Below are positions 1-9,671 of a stretch of 64,000 nucleotides of DNA, one piece after another (the first letter of the stretch is position 1; each line of letters opens with the position of its first letter). The notes under the pieces were generated by a model. The model worked only from the letters and a program-made list of their open reading frames with translations, did not search any database and was not told the origin of the DNA. Source of the stretch: Streptomyces griseomycini (GTDB lineage: Bacteria; Actinomycetota; Actinomycetes; Streptomycetales; Streptomycetaceae); the NCBI RefSeq assembly GCF_014203535.1, contig NZ_JACHJI010000025.1, positions 1 through 64,000 on the forward strand, read 5' to 3'. Made by a program: the position numbers and the translations under genes.

Positions 1-245
1 CGCTTCCCTTCGGTGTTTCCGACTCTATCAGATCTTTCCGACCCGATTTCCTCGGTGCTTTCCAGGTTCCCGCTTCCGCGTTTCCCTTTCCGGCGGTTCC
101 GACTTTATCAGAAGTTCCAGGGCGGATTGACCGGCCTTCGTTTCCGATTTATCGGGAGGAGGCTTCTTCGAAAGAAGTGTTTCGAGAAGCGGATAGATGT
201 CACTGTCGCCTTCCGGGTGGGACCCCATCTCCAGGCAACTGTTTG
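1..245 (-). promoter_or_regulatory. 5' leader and tandem promoter region of a ribosomal RNA operon
   Basis: Read on the minus strand, this stretch has the look of the region before 16S rRNA in Streptomyces. It contains three related boxes, TGATAGAGTCGGAA (complement of 17-32), TGATAAAGTCGGAA (97-112) and CGATAAATCGGAA (142-155). Each carries a -10-like TANNNT or near match followed by CGGAA. The left end reads CGGAAACACCGAAGGGAAGCG, the kind of sequence I remember just upstream of mature 16S rRNA in this genus. It is far less GC-rich than the genes beside it and has no credible ORF. The 16S gene itself would lie beyond the left edge. Assignment rests on memory of rrn leaders and on the strong promoter at 246-274. 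Confidence 0.7.
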
Positions 246-274
246 AATCTACCTCCCCGCAGCTTCCGTGTCAA
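246..274 (-). promoter_or_regulatory. Strong sigma-70-type promoter, probably the distal rrn promoter
   Basis: On the minus strand a perfect -35 TTGACA (complement of 269-274) is followed after exactly 17 bases by the -10 hexamer TAGATT (complement of 246-251). Such a near-consensus pair is rare in Streptomyces outside rRNA and other vegetative genes. It points left into the rrn leader and lies just downstream of the spoIIM-like gene, which reads the same way. Confidence 0.8.
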
Positions 275-327
275 CGGCTCCCGTGGGGCGAAGAGGAGAC
301 TAGCAGGTGAACGGACCGCTGCGCACA

Positions 328-1335
328 TCAGGCGGCCGTCGGGACGGTGGCGCTGCGCTCGGCCGCGTCCAGGTCACCGGTCTCGCCGGCGCGTGCCGCG
401 CGACCGCCCAGGACGTAGACGTAGGCCAGGAAGGCCAGCTCGGCGACGACCCCGATGGTGATGCGCGCCCAGGTGGGCAGGCCCGACGGGGTGACGAAGC
501 CTTCGATCGCGCCGGAGACGAAGAGGACCAGGGCGAGGCCGATCGCCATGGCCAGGGCTGCTCGGCCCTCCTCCGCGAGTGCCGTGCGGCGCGTGCGGGG
601 GCCCGGGTCGACGACGGTCCAGCCGAGGCGGAGGCCGGTTCCGGCGGCGACGAAGACCGCGGTCAGTTCGAGGAGGCCGTGGGGCAGGACGAGGCCGAGG
701 AAAGTGTCGAGGCGGCCGGCGGAGGACATCAGGCCGAAGCCGACGCCGAGGTTGAGCATGTTCTGGAAGAGGATCCAGAGGACCGGCAGGCCCAGGAAGA
801 CGCCCAGGATCAGGCAGAGGGCGGCGGCCCACGCGTTGTTCGTCCAGACCTGGGCGGCGAAGGAGGTCGCGGGGTGGCTCGAGTAGTACGTCTCGTACTG
901 GCCGCCGGGGCGGGTGAGCTCACGCAGTTCGCCGGGGGCCGCGATGGACGCCTGTACTTCGGGATGGGTGCCTATCCACCAGCCGAGCAGTGCCGCGACG
1001 GCCGTGGAGAGGAGGGCCGTGGGCACCCACCAGTGGCGTGACGTGTAGACGGCCGCCGGGAAGCTGTGGGTGAGGAAGCGGGTGACGTCCCGCCAGGACG
1101 CGTGCCGGGCGCCTGTGACCGCGCTGCGCGCGCGTGCCACCAGTTGGCTGAGCCGGCCGGTCAGCTGGGGATCCGGTGCGGCCGACTGGATCAGGGAGAG
1201 GTGGGTGGCGGTGCGCTGGTAGAGGACGACGAGTTCGTCGGCTTCTGCACCCGTGAGACGGCGCCGGCGCCCGAGCAGGGCGTCCAGACGGTCCCACTCC
1301 GCGCGGTGGGCGGAGACGAAGACGTCGAGGTCCAT
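328..1335 (-). CDS. Stage II sporulation protein M-like (DUF95) integral membrane protein
   Basis: The 335-residue protein belongs to the SpoIIM/DUF95 membrane family. In Bacillus SpoIIM works with SpoIIP and SpoIID in peptidoglycan remodelling during engulfment; in actinobacteria the role is unknown. A soluble, Arg-rich N-terminal helical part (about 1-95) is followed by hydrophobic segments near 102-122, 168-190, 211-235, 265-285 and 300-320. The family's PHGLLEL motif is at about 218-224. The ATG at 1333-1335 gives the usual N-terminus MDLDVF; an upstream in-frame extension is Pro/Arg-rich noise. It is divergent from an RDD gene across 185 bases, a pairing common in actinobacteria that suggests a joint membrane function. 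Confidence 0.85.
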   Translation of the reverse strand: MDLDVFVSAHRAEWDRLDALLGRRRRLTGAEADELVVLYQRTATHLSLIQSAAPDPQLTGRLSQLVARARSAVTGARHASWRDVTRFLTHSFPAAVYTSRHWWVPTALLSTAVAALLGWWIGTHPEVQASIAAPGELRELTRPGGQYETYYSSHPATSFAAQVWTNNAWAAALCLILGVFLGLPVLWILFQNMLNLGVGFGLMSSAGRLDTFLGLVLPHGLLELTAVFVAAGTGLRLGWTVVDPGPRTRRTALAEEGRAALAMAIGLALVLFVSGAIEGFVTPSGLPTWARITIGVVAELAFLAYVYVLGGRAARAGETGDLDAAERSATVPTAA

Positions 1336-1520
1336 CGGTGTGTCTGCTCCTCGGCTGTTCGTCGGCTGTTCGCCGGCCCGGCTCGTCCGTGGCTCGTCGG
1401 CGATCGGCCGGACCGGCTGGATCGATGATCTGCTTGATCGGCTCGTCGTACTGCGGTGCGATGTGTCATCAGCTTGGCAGACTGGCGGTGTTCGAGGCAG
1501 GCCAGGAAAGGGCGGCGGGC

Positions 1521-2531
1521 GTGAGTGAGCTGGTGACGGGCGAGGCGGTGGCACTGGAGCTGCGCCCCGCGAGGCTGCCCAGCAGGGCACTGGCCGTGCT
1601 GCTCGATCTGGCGGTGGCCGTGGTGGCCTACGTCGCCGTGACCATCGCCCTGGTGGCCTCCACGGCTTCTCTGGACCAAGCGGCGCAGACGGCGATATCG
1701 ATCGCGGTGTTCGTGCTCCTGCTGGTGGGCGGGCCGATCGCGGTCGAGACGCTCAGTCACGGGCGGTCGCTCGGGAAGATGGCGTGCGGTCTGCGGGTGG
1801 TGCGGGACGACGGGGGGCCGATCCGGTTCCGGCATGCGCTGGTGCGGGGCCTGATCGGTGTGATCGAGATCCTGATGACGTTCGGGGTCGTGGCCTGCAT
1901 CGCCTCCCTGGTGTCCGCGCGCGGCCGGCGGCTCGGGGACGTGTTCGCGGGGACTCTGGTCGTACGGGAGCGCGTACCGGCCGGGCAGGGCGGTTTCGTG
2001 CCGCCGCCGCCTCCGTGGCTGGCCGGTCGGTTCTCGGCCCTCGACCTGTCGGCGGTGCCCGACGGTCTGTGGCTCGCCGTCCGGCAGTACCTGACGCGGA
2101 TGCAGCAGCTGGATCCGCAGGTCGGCTGGACGATGGCGGAGCGGCTGGCGGCGGACCTGGCGGACCGCACCGGGGCACCGGTGCCGCCGGGGGTGCCGCC
2201 CGCGGCCTATCTGGCGGCGGTGCTGCAGGAGCGGCAGGCCCGGGAGGCCCGGCGGGCCTTCGGGGACGGGGCGGTCGCGGGTGGCGGTCATGTCGGCGCC
2301 GTCGGTCCGGCGGGGGCCTACGCCCCGTCCGCTCGTCCTCCCGCGGTCGTGCCGCCGGACGGCCGGCCGGCCGTCCCGTTCCCGGTCCCGCGGGCCGTGG
2401 CGCCCGGGACGCCGTCCGTGCGTTCCTCCGCGGAGGGCGTGGACGTGCCGGCGCAGGGGGGCCGGGCCGCCACGCCGCGGGACGCGGCACCGGCCGATCG
2501 CCCCTCCACGGGGTTCGTGCCGCCGTCGTAG
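1521..2531 (+). CDS. RDD family membrane protein with long Pro/Ala-rich tail
   Basis: The 336-residue protein has an N-terminal RDD domain: Arg-22 and Asp-29 in the first membrane segment, SHGRSLGKMACGLRVV at about 79-94 and RRLGDVFAGTLVVRER at about 136-151. Membrane segments lie at roughly 22-48, 58-76 and 108-132. The C-terminal half is soluble and low-complexity (Pro, Ala, Gly, Val, Arg), probably disordered. The GTG at 1521 is preceded by AGGAAAGG and gives the normal family N-terminus; the longer reading from 1338 overlaps the divergent spoIIM-like promoter region. RDD proteins are linked to ion transport in some bacteria, but no substrate can be inferred here. Confidence 0.85.
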   Translation: MSELVTGEAVALELRPARLPSRALAVLLDLAVAVVAYVAVTIALVASTASLDQAAQTAISIAVFVLLLVGGPIAVETLSHGRSLGKMACGLRVVRDDGGPIRFRHALVRGLIGVIEILMTFGVVACIASLVSARGRRLGDVFAGTLVVRERVPAGQGGFVPPPPPWLAGRFSALDLSAVPDGLWLAVRQYLTRMQQLDPQVGWTMAERLAADLADRTGAPVPPGVPPAAYLAAVLQERQAREARRAFGDGAVAGGGHVGAVGPAGAYAPSARPPAVVPPDGRPAVPFPVPRAVAPGTPSVRSSAEGVDVPAQGGRAATPRDAAPADRPSTGFVPPS

Positions 2532-2567
2532 GCCTCGTGGGGCGTGCCGCTCGGTCGGGCGTGCCGC

Positions 2568-3182
2568 TCAGTCGAAGACCGACGGTGGTGATGCGAGGTC
2601 CTCCAACTCGATCCCGGGGGCGGCGAGGACCACGTCCCCGGCGATGTGCACGGTGTGCCGTTCGCCTGTGTCCAGGGCTGTGACCTGGTATTCGTCCACG
2701 GTCAGGGGACCGTTGTCAGTGGCGTGTGCTTCTCTTCCCACCAGCGCCCAGGACTGGTCCACGGTGCGCGGGGCGAGGACCGGGTCGGTGAAGGCGACGA
2801 GGCGTACGCGGGTGGCTGACGAGGAGGGGGCGAGGCGCAGGAGACGGGTGGTGGCGACGAGGAAGGCGGGGGACGAGCCGGTGAAGGCGTGGGCGCGCAC
2901 ATTGCCTTCGGTGGCGTGGGCCCCGGTGGGGTCGGTGCGGACCCAGGTGACGCCGTCGAGGGCGGCGCCGCGGACCTGCCAGCTCGCGGTGTGGAGTTCG
3001 AGCCGGATGGGGCGGCCCAGTTCGTCCAGGGCGAGGTCGACCGAGCCCAGGTGATCGCCGGAGGGGGCGGTGAGCTGGGAGACGTAGCGCCAGCCGGAGG
3101 GGCCTGGAGCGCAGTGGAAGTGCTCTTCTGCGAGGGGGGTGTGATCGTGCGGATCGTGGAGCGAATAACGGCCGCGGGGCAT
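2568..3182 (-). CDS. Conserved hypothetical protein of Streptomyces type
   Basis: A 204-residue soluble protein with no signal peptide or membrane segment and no family that I recognise. The N-terminus is rich in His and Pro (HDPHDH, EEHFHC), and the rest has the alternating pattern of a beta-rich protein. The ATG at 3180-3182 was chosen over an upstream start because the extension is Pro/Arg low-complexity. It follows ahcY on the same strand, but a strong hairpin at 3237-3269 separates them, so it is probably transcribed separately. Codon use is normal for the window, so it looks like a real gene. Confidence 0.7.
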   Translation of the reverse strand: MPRGRYSLHDPHDHTPLAEEHFHCAPGPSGWRYVSQLTAPSGDHLGSVDLALDELGRPIRLELHTASWQVRGAALDGVTWVRTDPTGAHATEGNVRAHAFTGSSPAFLVATTRLLRLAPSSSATRVRLVAFTDPVLAPRTVDQSWALVGREAHATDNGPLTVDEYQVTALDTGERHTVHIAGDVVLAAPGIELEDLASPPSVFD

Positions 3183-3236
3183 GGGGGTCCTGGGTCTTGA
3201 CGGGCTGGGTCGGCCGGTCGCCGGCCCGCCGACGGG

Positions 3237-3269
3237 GCAGGCCCCCGGCACGGGGGTGCGGGGGCCTGC
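3237..3269 (-). terminator. Hairpin terminator after ahcY
   Basis: The arms GCAGGCCCCC (3237-3246) and GGGGGCCTGC (3260-3269) pair perfectly, and a further GCA/TGC continues the stem inwards. It sits between the ahcY stop and the next minus-strand gene. As is usual in Streptomyces, there is no long U tract. Confidence 0.7.
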
Positions 3270-3335
3270 TTCGGAGGACCTGCTGCCGGGCGGGCGCGTC
3301 CGTGCACGGTCGCGCCCGCCCGGTGGGAGCGGAGC

Positions 3336-4793
<1,458 letters not shown>

Positions 4794-5089
4794 TGCGAGC
4801 TGCTCCTCGGTGTCGGGTCGAGGTGGGTACGGCTGGTCTGCGCGGCGGCGGACACAGGGGTGCCCAGAAGAGGACACAGGCATGCCCGCGTGCGCGCAGC
4901 GCAGTCCGTCGGAGGCCCTCTCTCCCTCGGCCGGCCCGTGGTGGGCCGCCCGACCGCCATCAGCAGCGACGTCTGGCTCCGTCCCAAGCTACACCGACCG
5001 GCCCGGCCCACCCCAGTCCGCCCGCGAACACATCAGGCCGATCTGTCGGGCACCGCGCCTTCGGCCGCCGGTCCGCCGGCCGTCGTTCG

Positions 5090-5700
5090 CGGGGTGATCG
5101 CCGGTCCCGCTGCCGGCCCTGCGGGGGAACCGGCGAGGGAACCGGGGCTACGGGACGGGCACCGTGGCCGGCGGAAGCACGACACCGCCGCACGGGCCCG
5201 GCGACCGGCTCGTCCGCGCGCGGACGGGGACGAGGTGCGGCGCGGTGACGTGGTGGTGTTCGCGGCGCCGGACCGTCGTCCGGGGAGCGGGGTCGTCGTG
5301 CACCGGGTCATCGGTGTGGGCGGGGACCGGCCGCGTGCCGCGACGGCGGAGGCACGGCCCGGCGGGTCACCGTCAGCGGCAGGCCGCCGGCCGAACCGTA
5401 CGTCAAGGACGGGTGTGCGGACGGTCCGCGTACCGCGCGTCACGGCGTCCGGGTGCCCGGGGGCGGTTGTTCCTGCTGGGCGACCACCGCCGCCGTCGCG
5501 GGACCCCCGTCGCTTCGCCGACGGCCACGGCGGCACGGTGCCCGTGGGGGCGGTGCGGGGCGGGGCGGCGGAGGACCGGGCGGGCGTGGTGCTGCTCGCG
5601 GTGGGCACGCTGCCCGGTCCGGTGCTGGTGGTCGTGGGGTGTGCTGCGTGCTCGCGGGGCGGGCCGCGCGGCGGCGGCCGGTCCGCACCGGGCAGTGGCC
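5090..5700 (+). pseudogene. Decayed type I signal peptidase (S26 family) gene, several frameshifts
   Basis: No single frame is open with sensible sequence, but S26 blocks appear in the right order in different frames. GTVAGGSTTPPHGPGDRLVR (about 5149-5208) matches the SMxPTLxxGD box with Met changed to Thr. DEVRRGDVVVFAAP and GVVVHRVIGVGGDR (about 5228-5330) match the GDVVVF and catalytic-Lys boxes, with His at the Lys position. VTVSGRPPAEPYVKDG follows at about 5370-5417, GRLFLLGDHR at about 5464-5494, and DPRRFADGHGGTVPVGAVRG at about 5505-5565. A last hydrophobic stretch ends near 5660. At least four frame changes are needed. Limits are approximate. Confidence 0.75.
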
Positions 5701-5780
5701 CGGGCTCTTGTGGGCCACCGGACCACCGGCACGGCGAAGGGCCCGCCGGGTGATCGGCGGGCCCTTGTACCGTGCTGGGC

Positions 5781-6761
5781 TCAGTGCTCGGTGCCGTGCG
5801 GGGCCGGGCCGCCCGGGGTGGCCTCGGGGTCGGCTCCCCGGGCCGCCTCGGTCTCGCTGTAGATGTCGGGTTCGAGGTAGATCACGCGGGCGATCGGGAC
5901 GGCCTCGCGGATGCGGGACTCGGCGGCGTCGATGGCGGTGGCGATCTCCGTGGCCGTGTTGTCGTGCCGCACGGCGATCTTGGCGGCGACCAGCAGTTCC
6001 TCCGGGCCGATGTGGAGGGTGCGCATGTGGATGATGCGGGTGACGGTGTCGCCGTCGACGACGGCGGCCTCGATCTTCCGGGTCTCCTCGGGCCCCGCGG
6101 CCTCACCGAGCAGCAGGGACTTCGTCTCGGCGGCGAGGACCAGGGCGATCAGGATGAGCAGGACGCCGATGCAGAGGGTGCCGATGCCGTCCCAGACGCT
6201 GTCGCCGGTGAGCAGGGCGAGGCCGACGCCGCCGAGGGCGAGGATCAGACCGACGAGCGCGCCGAGGTCCTCCAGGAGGACGACCGGCAGTTCGGGCGCC
6301 TTGGCGTGGCGGACGAACTCCTTCCAGGAGCGCTTGCCGCGCAGGACGTTGGACTCCTTGATGGCGGTGCGGAAGGAGAAGGACTCGGCGATGATCGCGA
6401 AGACGAGGACGCCGACCGGCCAGTACCAGTGCTCCAGCTCGTGCGGGTGCTTGATCTTCTCGTAGCCCTCGTAGAGGGCGAACATGCCGCCGACCGAGAA
6501 GAGCACGATGGAGACGAGGAAGGCGTAGATGTAGCGCTCGCGGCCGTAGCCGAAGGGGTGCTGCGGGGTGGCCCGGCGCTGTGCCTTCTTGCCGCCGACC
6601 AGGAGCAGGGCCTGGTTGCCGGAGTCGGCGAGCGAGTGGACGGACTCGGCGAGCATCGACGATGAGTTGCTGAAGATGAACGCCACGAACTTCGCTACCG
6701 CGATCGCGAGGTTGGCGGCGAGTGCCGCCACGATCGCCTTGGTGCCGCCTGACGCGCTCAT
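5781..6761 (-). CDS. Cation diffusion facilitator family transporter
   Basis: A 326-residue CDF protein that would export a divalent metal such as zinc in exchange for protons across the cell membrane. The first metal-site motif HSLAD is at 42-46 and the partner motif LLEDLGALVGL lies in a later membrane helix. About six hydrophobic segments occupy residues 8-225, followed by a soluble C-terminal domain to about 305 and a Pro/Gly tail. The ATG at 6761 is followed directly by the first membrane helix. No metal-responsive regulator is adjacent, so the substrate cannot be named. Confidence 0.9.
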   Translation of the reverse strand: MSASGGTKAIVAALAANLAIAVAKFVAFIFSNSSSMLAESVHSLADSGNQALLLVGGKKAQRRATPQHPFGYGRERYIYAFLVSIVLFSVGGMFALYEGYEKIKHPHELEHWYWPVGVLVFAIIAESFSFRTAIKESNVLRGKRSWKEFVRHAKAPELPVVLLEDLGALVGLILALGGVGLALLTGDSVWDGIGTLCIGVLLILIALVLAAETKSLLLGEAAGPEETRKIEAAVVDGDTVTRIIHMRTLHIGPEELLVAAKIAVRHDNTATEIATAIDAAESRIREAVPIARVIYLEPDIYSETEAARGADPEATPGGPAPHGTEH

Positions 6762-6903
6762 GTGTTCGCGTTGTCCCTTCGTACGCCGTTCTCGGACCCG
6801 GACGTGCGTGCGCGCACGTCCGGGAGGGTGCCCGTCCTTTGACGGTGGGCCATTGTTGCAGCCCTTCCGCGCGACGGCGCGTCAGGTCGGCGCCGTGCGG
6901 AGG

Positions 6904-8055
6904 TCAGGCGACGACCGTGGCCCTGAACAGGGTTCCGGTACCCGACACTTCGGCCCTCTCACCCGCGGGGACGAACACGGACGCCCCCGGGGACAGTTCG
7001 TGCCCGCCCGCGCGTACCGAGCCGGCCGTGCAGAGCAGGATCTGCGGGGTGCCCAGGGTCAGGTCGTGGGTGGTGCCGCCCTCGGGGAGGACGTAGCGGG
7101 AGAGGCGGAACTCGTCGATGGGGGTCTCGTAGAGCTCCTCGCCGTCCGGGCCGGCCTCCGGGCGCAGGACGCCGGGGTCGCCGGCCTCGAAGCGGACGAC
7201 GCGCAGGAGTTCGGGCACGTCGACGTGCTTGGGGGTCAGGCCGCAGCGCAGGACGTTGTCGGAGTTGGCCATGATCTCGACGCCGAGGCCGTTCAGGTAG
7301 GCGTGCGGGACGCCGGCGCCGAGGAAGAGGGCCTCGCCGGGCTGGAGCCGGACGTGGTTGAGGAGCATCGCGGCGATGACGCCGGGGTCGCCCGGATGGT
7401 GGTGGGCGATGTCGGCGTACGGGGCGTAGGCGCCGCCGAGGCGGTCGCAGGCGGCGGCCGCCTCGGTGACGGTGTGGGCCATCTCGTCGGGGTCGGCGCC
7501 GAGGATCGCGGTGAGGACCTCGCGCAGGGCCGCCTCCGCGGGGTGGGCGTGCAGCAGGTCGACGTACGGCTTGAGGGAGTCCACGCCGAGGCCGTCGAGG
7601 AGCTCGGCGGCGCGCAGCGGGTCGCGGAAGCCGCACAGGCCGTCGAACTCGGTGAGGGCGCAGACCAGCTCGGGCTTGTGGTTGGCGTCCTTGTAGTTGC
7701 GGTGCGGGGCGTCGAGGGGGATGCCGCGGCGCTCCTCGTCCGCGTGGCCCTCCCTGGCCTGGTCCAGGTCGGGGTGGACCTGGAGGGAGAGGGGTGCGCC
7801 GGCGGCGAGGAGCTTGAGGAGGAAGGGCAGGCGCGGGCCGAACTTCGCGACCGACGCCGCGCCGAGTTCCTTCTCCGGGTCGGCGTCGATGACCTCGGCC
7901 AGTGTGCCGCGCGGGGTGCGCGAGGGGGCTCCGGGGTGGGCGCCCATCCACATCTCCGCCTGCGGCTCGCCGGTCGGCTCGGTGCCGAGCAGCCGCGGGA
8001 TGGCGGTGATGGAACCCCAGGCGTAGGGGCGGATGGTGTTGTCGAGGCGGTCCAT
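6904..8055 (-). CDS. manA: Mannose-6-phosphate isomerase, class I
   Basis: The enzyme interconverts fructose-6-phosphate and mannose-6-phosphate, the entry to GDP-mannose. The 383-residue protein has the cupin zinc site: LQVHPD supplies Gln and His, HKPELV supplies Glu, and the downstream GVPHAYL supplies the last His. The N-terminus MDRLDNTIRPYAWGS is typical. It follows the SIS-domain gene and, further upstream, manB on the same strand, so it belongs to a mannose-activation cluster. Five copies of a roughly 9-bp TCTGCCGGG repeat lie just upstream. Confidence 0.95.
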   Translation of the reverse strand: MDRLDNTIRPYAWGSITAIPRLLGTEPTGEPQAEMWMGAHPGAPSRTPRGTLAEVIDADPEKELGAASVAKFGPRLPFLLKLLAAGAPLSLQVHPDLDQAREGHADEERRGIPLDAPHRNYKDANHKPELVCALTEFDGLCGFRDPLRAAELLDGLGVDSLKPYVDLLHAHPAEAALREVLTAILGADPDEMAHTVTEAAAACDRLGGAYAPYADIAHHHPGDPGVIAAMLLNHVRLQPGEALFLGAGVPHAYLNGLGVEIMANSDNVLRCGLTPKHVDVPELLRVVRFEAGDPGVLRPEAGPDGEELYETPIDEFRLSRYVLPEGGTTHDLTLGTPQILLCTAGSVRAGGHELSPGASVFVPAGERAEVSGTGTLFRATVVA

Positions 8056-8072
8056 GGGGCTCTCTGCGTTCT

Positions 8073-8120
8073 TTCTGCCGGGTCTGCCAGGTCTGCCGGG
8101 TCTTGCCGGGTCTGCCGGAT
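8073..8120. repeat. Short tandem repeat upstream of manA, unit TCTGCCGGG
   Basis: The 48 bases between the SIS gene and manA read as five imperfect 9-10 bp units (TCTGCCGGG, TCTGCCAGG, TCTGCCGGG, TCTTGCCGGG, TCTGCCGGA). It occupies the upstream untranslated region of manA. A similar but more degenerate GCGCCGGGTCGC repetition lies at about 9325-9368, upstream of the SIS gene. Probably slippage-prone spacer DNA. Confidence 0.6.
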
Positions 8121-8164
8121 CCCGAGCGCACGCGCGCCGGGAGGTCAGTGCGTCCCGGGCATGA

Positions 8165-9292
8165 TCAGGCTCCGGAGGCGAGCGCCAGGTAAACGGCGGC
8201 GAAATCCGTGACGGCGATCAGTTCCGCGAGGGTCTCCAGCTCGCCGCCCTCCTCCGGTTCCAGCTCGCTGATCGGCGTGTCGTGGTTGAGGGCCAGGTCA
8301 CGGGCGGCCGGGGCGGCGGTGAGGCCGCCGATGGGGCGGTCGCGGAGCAGCACCACGCGCGCGTGCAGGGCGGGCGGTTCCTCCACGCGGTCGCGGAAGA
8401 AGTCGTCCGGATCGGCACTGGCGGCGAGCGGGCCTGCGAGCAGGGCGCCGTGCGCGGCGAGCGCCTCGGGGAGTTCGGCGACGACGGCGGGGACGCCGGA
8501 CAGCTCCGCGAGCGCGGCGGCGAAGCGGCGGCCGGCCGGGCCCGCGGAGACGCCCTCGGTCCACACGAGGGGGAGCGCGTCGGCGAGTTCCGCGGCCAGC
8601 GTCTTGGCCGGGTTGCTGTACGTCGCGATGGCCGGGCCGCAGCGTTCGGCGATGCGGTCGAGGCGGTCGGCGACCTTGTCCAGGGCGTCCGGCGGGGCGG
8701 TGAGCAGGCCGATGCGGTCCAGCAGCGCGAGCAGCGGGGTGAGCAGCGCCCACAGGACGCCGGGGGCGGTGGCGGCGAGGGGTTCGTCCTGGTCGTAGGG
8801 CGCGGTGGCCATGGGGACGAACAGGCCGTGGGAGCCGCTCACGGCCTCGGCGAGCGGGGTGCGTGCGGGGGCCACGGCGACGACGGTGCAGCCGCGGCGG
8901 TACGCCTGCTCGAAGAGCAGGGACAGGCCCGGTTCGGTGCCGTCGGGAGTGGCGATCAGCAGCAGGTCCACGGAGCCGGCCCAGCCGGGCAGTTCCCAGC
9001 GCAGTGCTCCCCCGGCGGGGGCGACGCCGGTCGGCGCGAGCCGCGTGACGGGGCTGCCGGCGCCGGCCAGGGTGCCGAGGAGGTCGGCGGCCTGGATGGC
9101 GGCGGCACCGGGTCCCGCGATGAGGACGGCGCGGGGGCGGCCGTCCGGCTTGAGGTCGCGGACACCGGCCTCGTCGGCGTGCCGGACGGCCGTGCGGACG
9201 CGGGCGCCCGCTTCGGCGGCGCCGCGGAGCAGGGCGCGGTGGTCGGCCTCGGCGAGGCCCTCGGGTGAGTCGAGCAGCGATTCGTCGAGCAT
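8165..9292 (-). CDS. SIS domain protein, phosphoglucose/phosphomannose isomerase-like
   Basis: A 375-residue cytosolic protein with a SIS fold and a C-terminal part like bifunctional glucose/mannose-6-phosphate isomerases. The sugar-phosphate binding segment LIAGPGAAAIQAADLLGTL is at about 57-75 and a second SIS half begins near 220. The mycobacterial counterpart (TobH type) sits in the same place beside manB. Catalytic residues could not be confirmed by eye, so activity may be lost or changed. It lies between manA and the Trm112-like gene. Confidence 0.8.
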   Translation of the reverse strand: MLDESLLDSPEGLAEADHRALLRGAAEAGARVRTAVRHADEAGVRDLKPDGRPRAVLIAGPGAAAIQAADLLGTLAGAGSPVTRLAPTGVAPAGGALRWELPGWAGSVDLLLIATPDGTEPGLSLLFEQAYRRGCTVVAVAPARTPLAEAVSGSHGLFVPMATAPYDQDEPLAATAPGVLWALLTPLLALLDRIGLLTAPPDALDKVADRLDRIAERCGPAIATYSNPAKTLAAELADALPLVWTEGVSAGPAGRRFAAALAELSGVPAVVAELPEALAAHGALLAGPLAASADPDDFFRDRVEEPPALHARVVLLRDRPIGGLTAAPAARDLALNHDTPISELEPEEGGELETLAELIAVTDFAAVYLALASGA

Positions 9293-9370
9293 GGGCGACA
9301 GCCTCCGATCGGCGTGGCGTCGGGTCGCGGGGCGCCGGGTCGCTGGTGCGCCGGGTCGCCGGATCGTCGG

Positions 9371-9541
9371 TTACGCGGGGCGGCGGGCCTCGTCGACGAG
9401 GAGGACGGGGATCCCGTCGCGGACCGGGTACGCCAGTCCGCAGTCCTGGCCGGTGCAGACGAGCTCGGCGTCCTGCTCCTTGAGGGGGGAGTGGCAGGCC
9501 GGGCAGGCGAGGATCTCCAGGAGGCCGGCTTCGAGCGCCAT
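9371..9541 (-). CDS. Trm112 family small zinc-ribbon-like protein
   Basis: A 56-residue protein in the minus frame from the ATG at 9539-9541 to TAA at 9371-9373. It begins MALEAGLLEILACPACHSPL and continues with VCTGQDCGLAYPVRDGIPVL, giving two CxxC-like pairs and the YPVRDGIPV motif typical of Trm112/YcaR proteins. Eukaryotic Trm112 activates methyltransferases; the bacterial role is unclear. It lies between manB and the SIS gene, as in other actinobacteria. Confidence 0.9.
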   Translation of the reverse strand: MALEAGLLEILACPACHSPLKEQDAELVCTGQDCGLAYPVRDGIPVLLVDEARRPA

Positions 9542-9671
9542 GGGGGTTCCCTTCGGGGACGGGCGTATGCGGATGTGCCTGGTCAGCGTACCGCCGGTGG
9601 GCGCGGGACGGGCGGGCTGCGGATGTTGGGTCCTGGACCGCTTCCGGGGCGTCCGCCCGTCCCGCGCGGTG

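Noticed and set aside
4794..5000. SAM or SAH riboswitch in the ahcY leader
   Set aside because: I could not match the conserved core of any SAM or SAH class, although the leader is long and GC-rich; a covariance-model search would decide.
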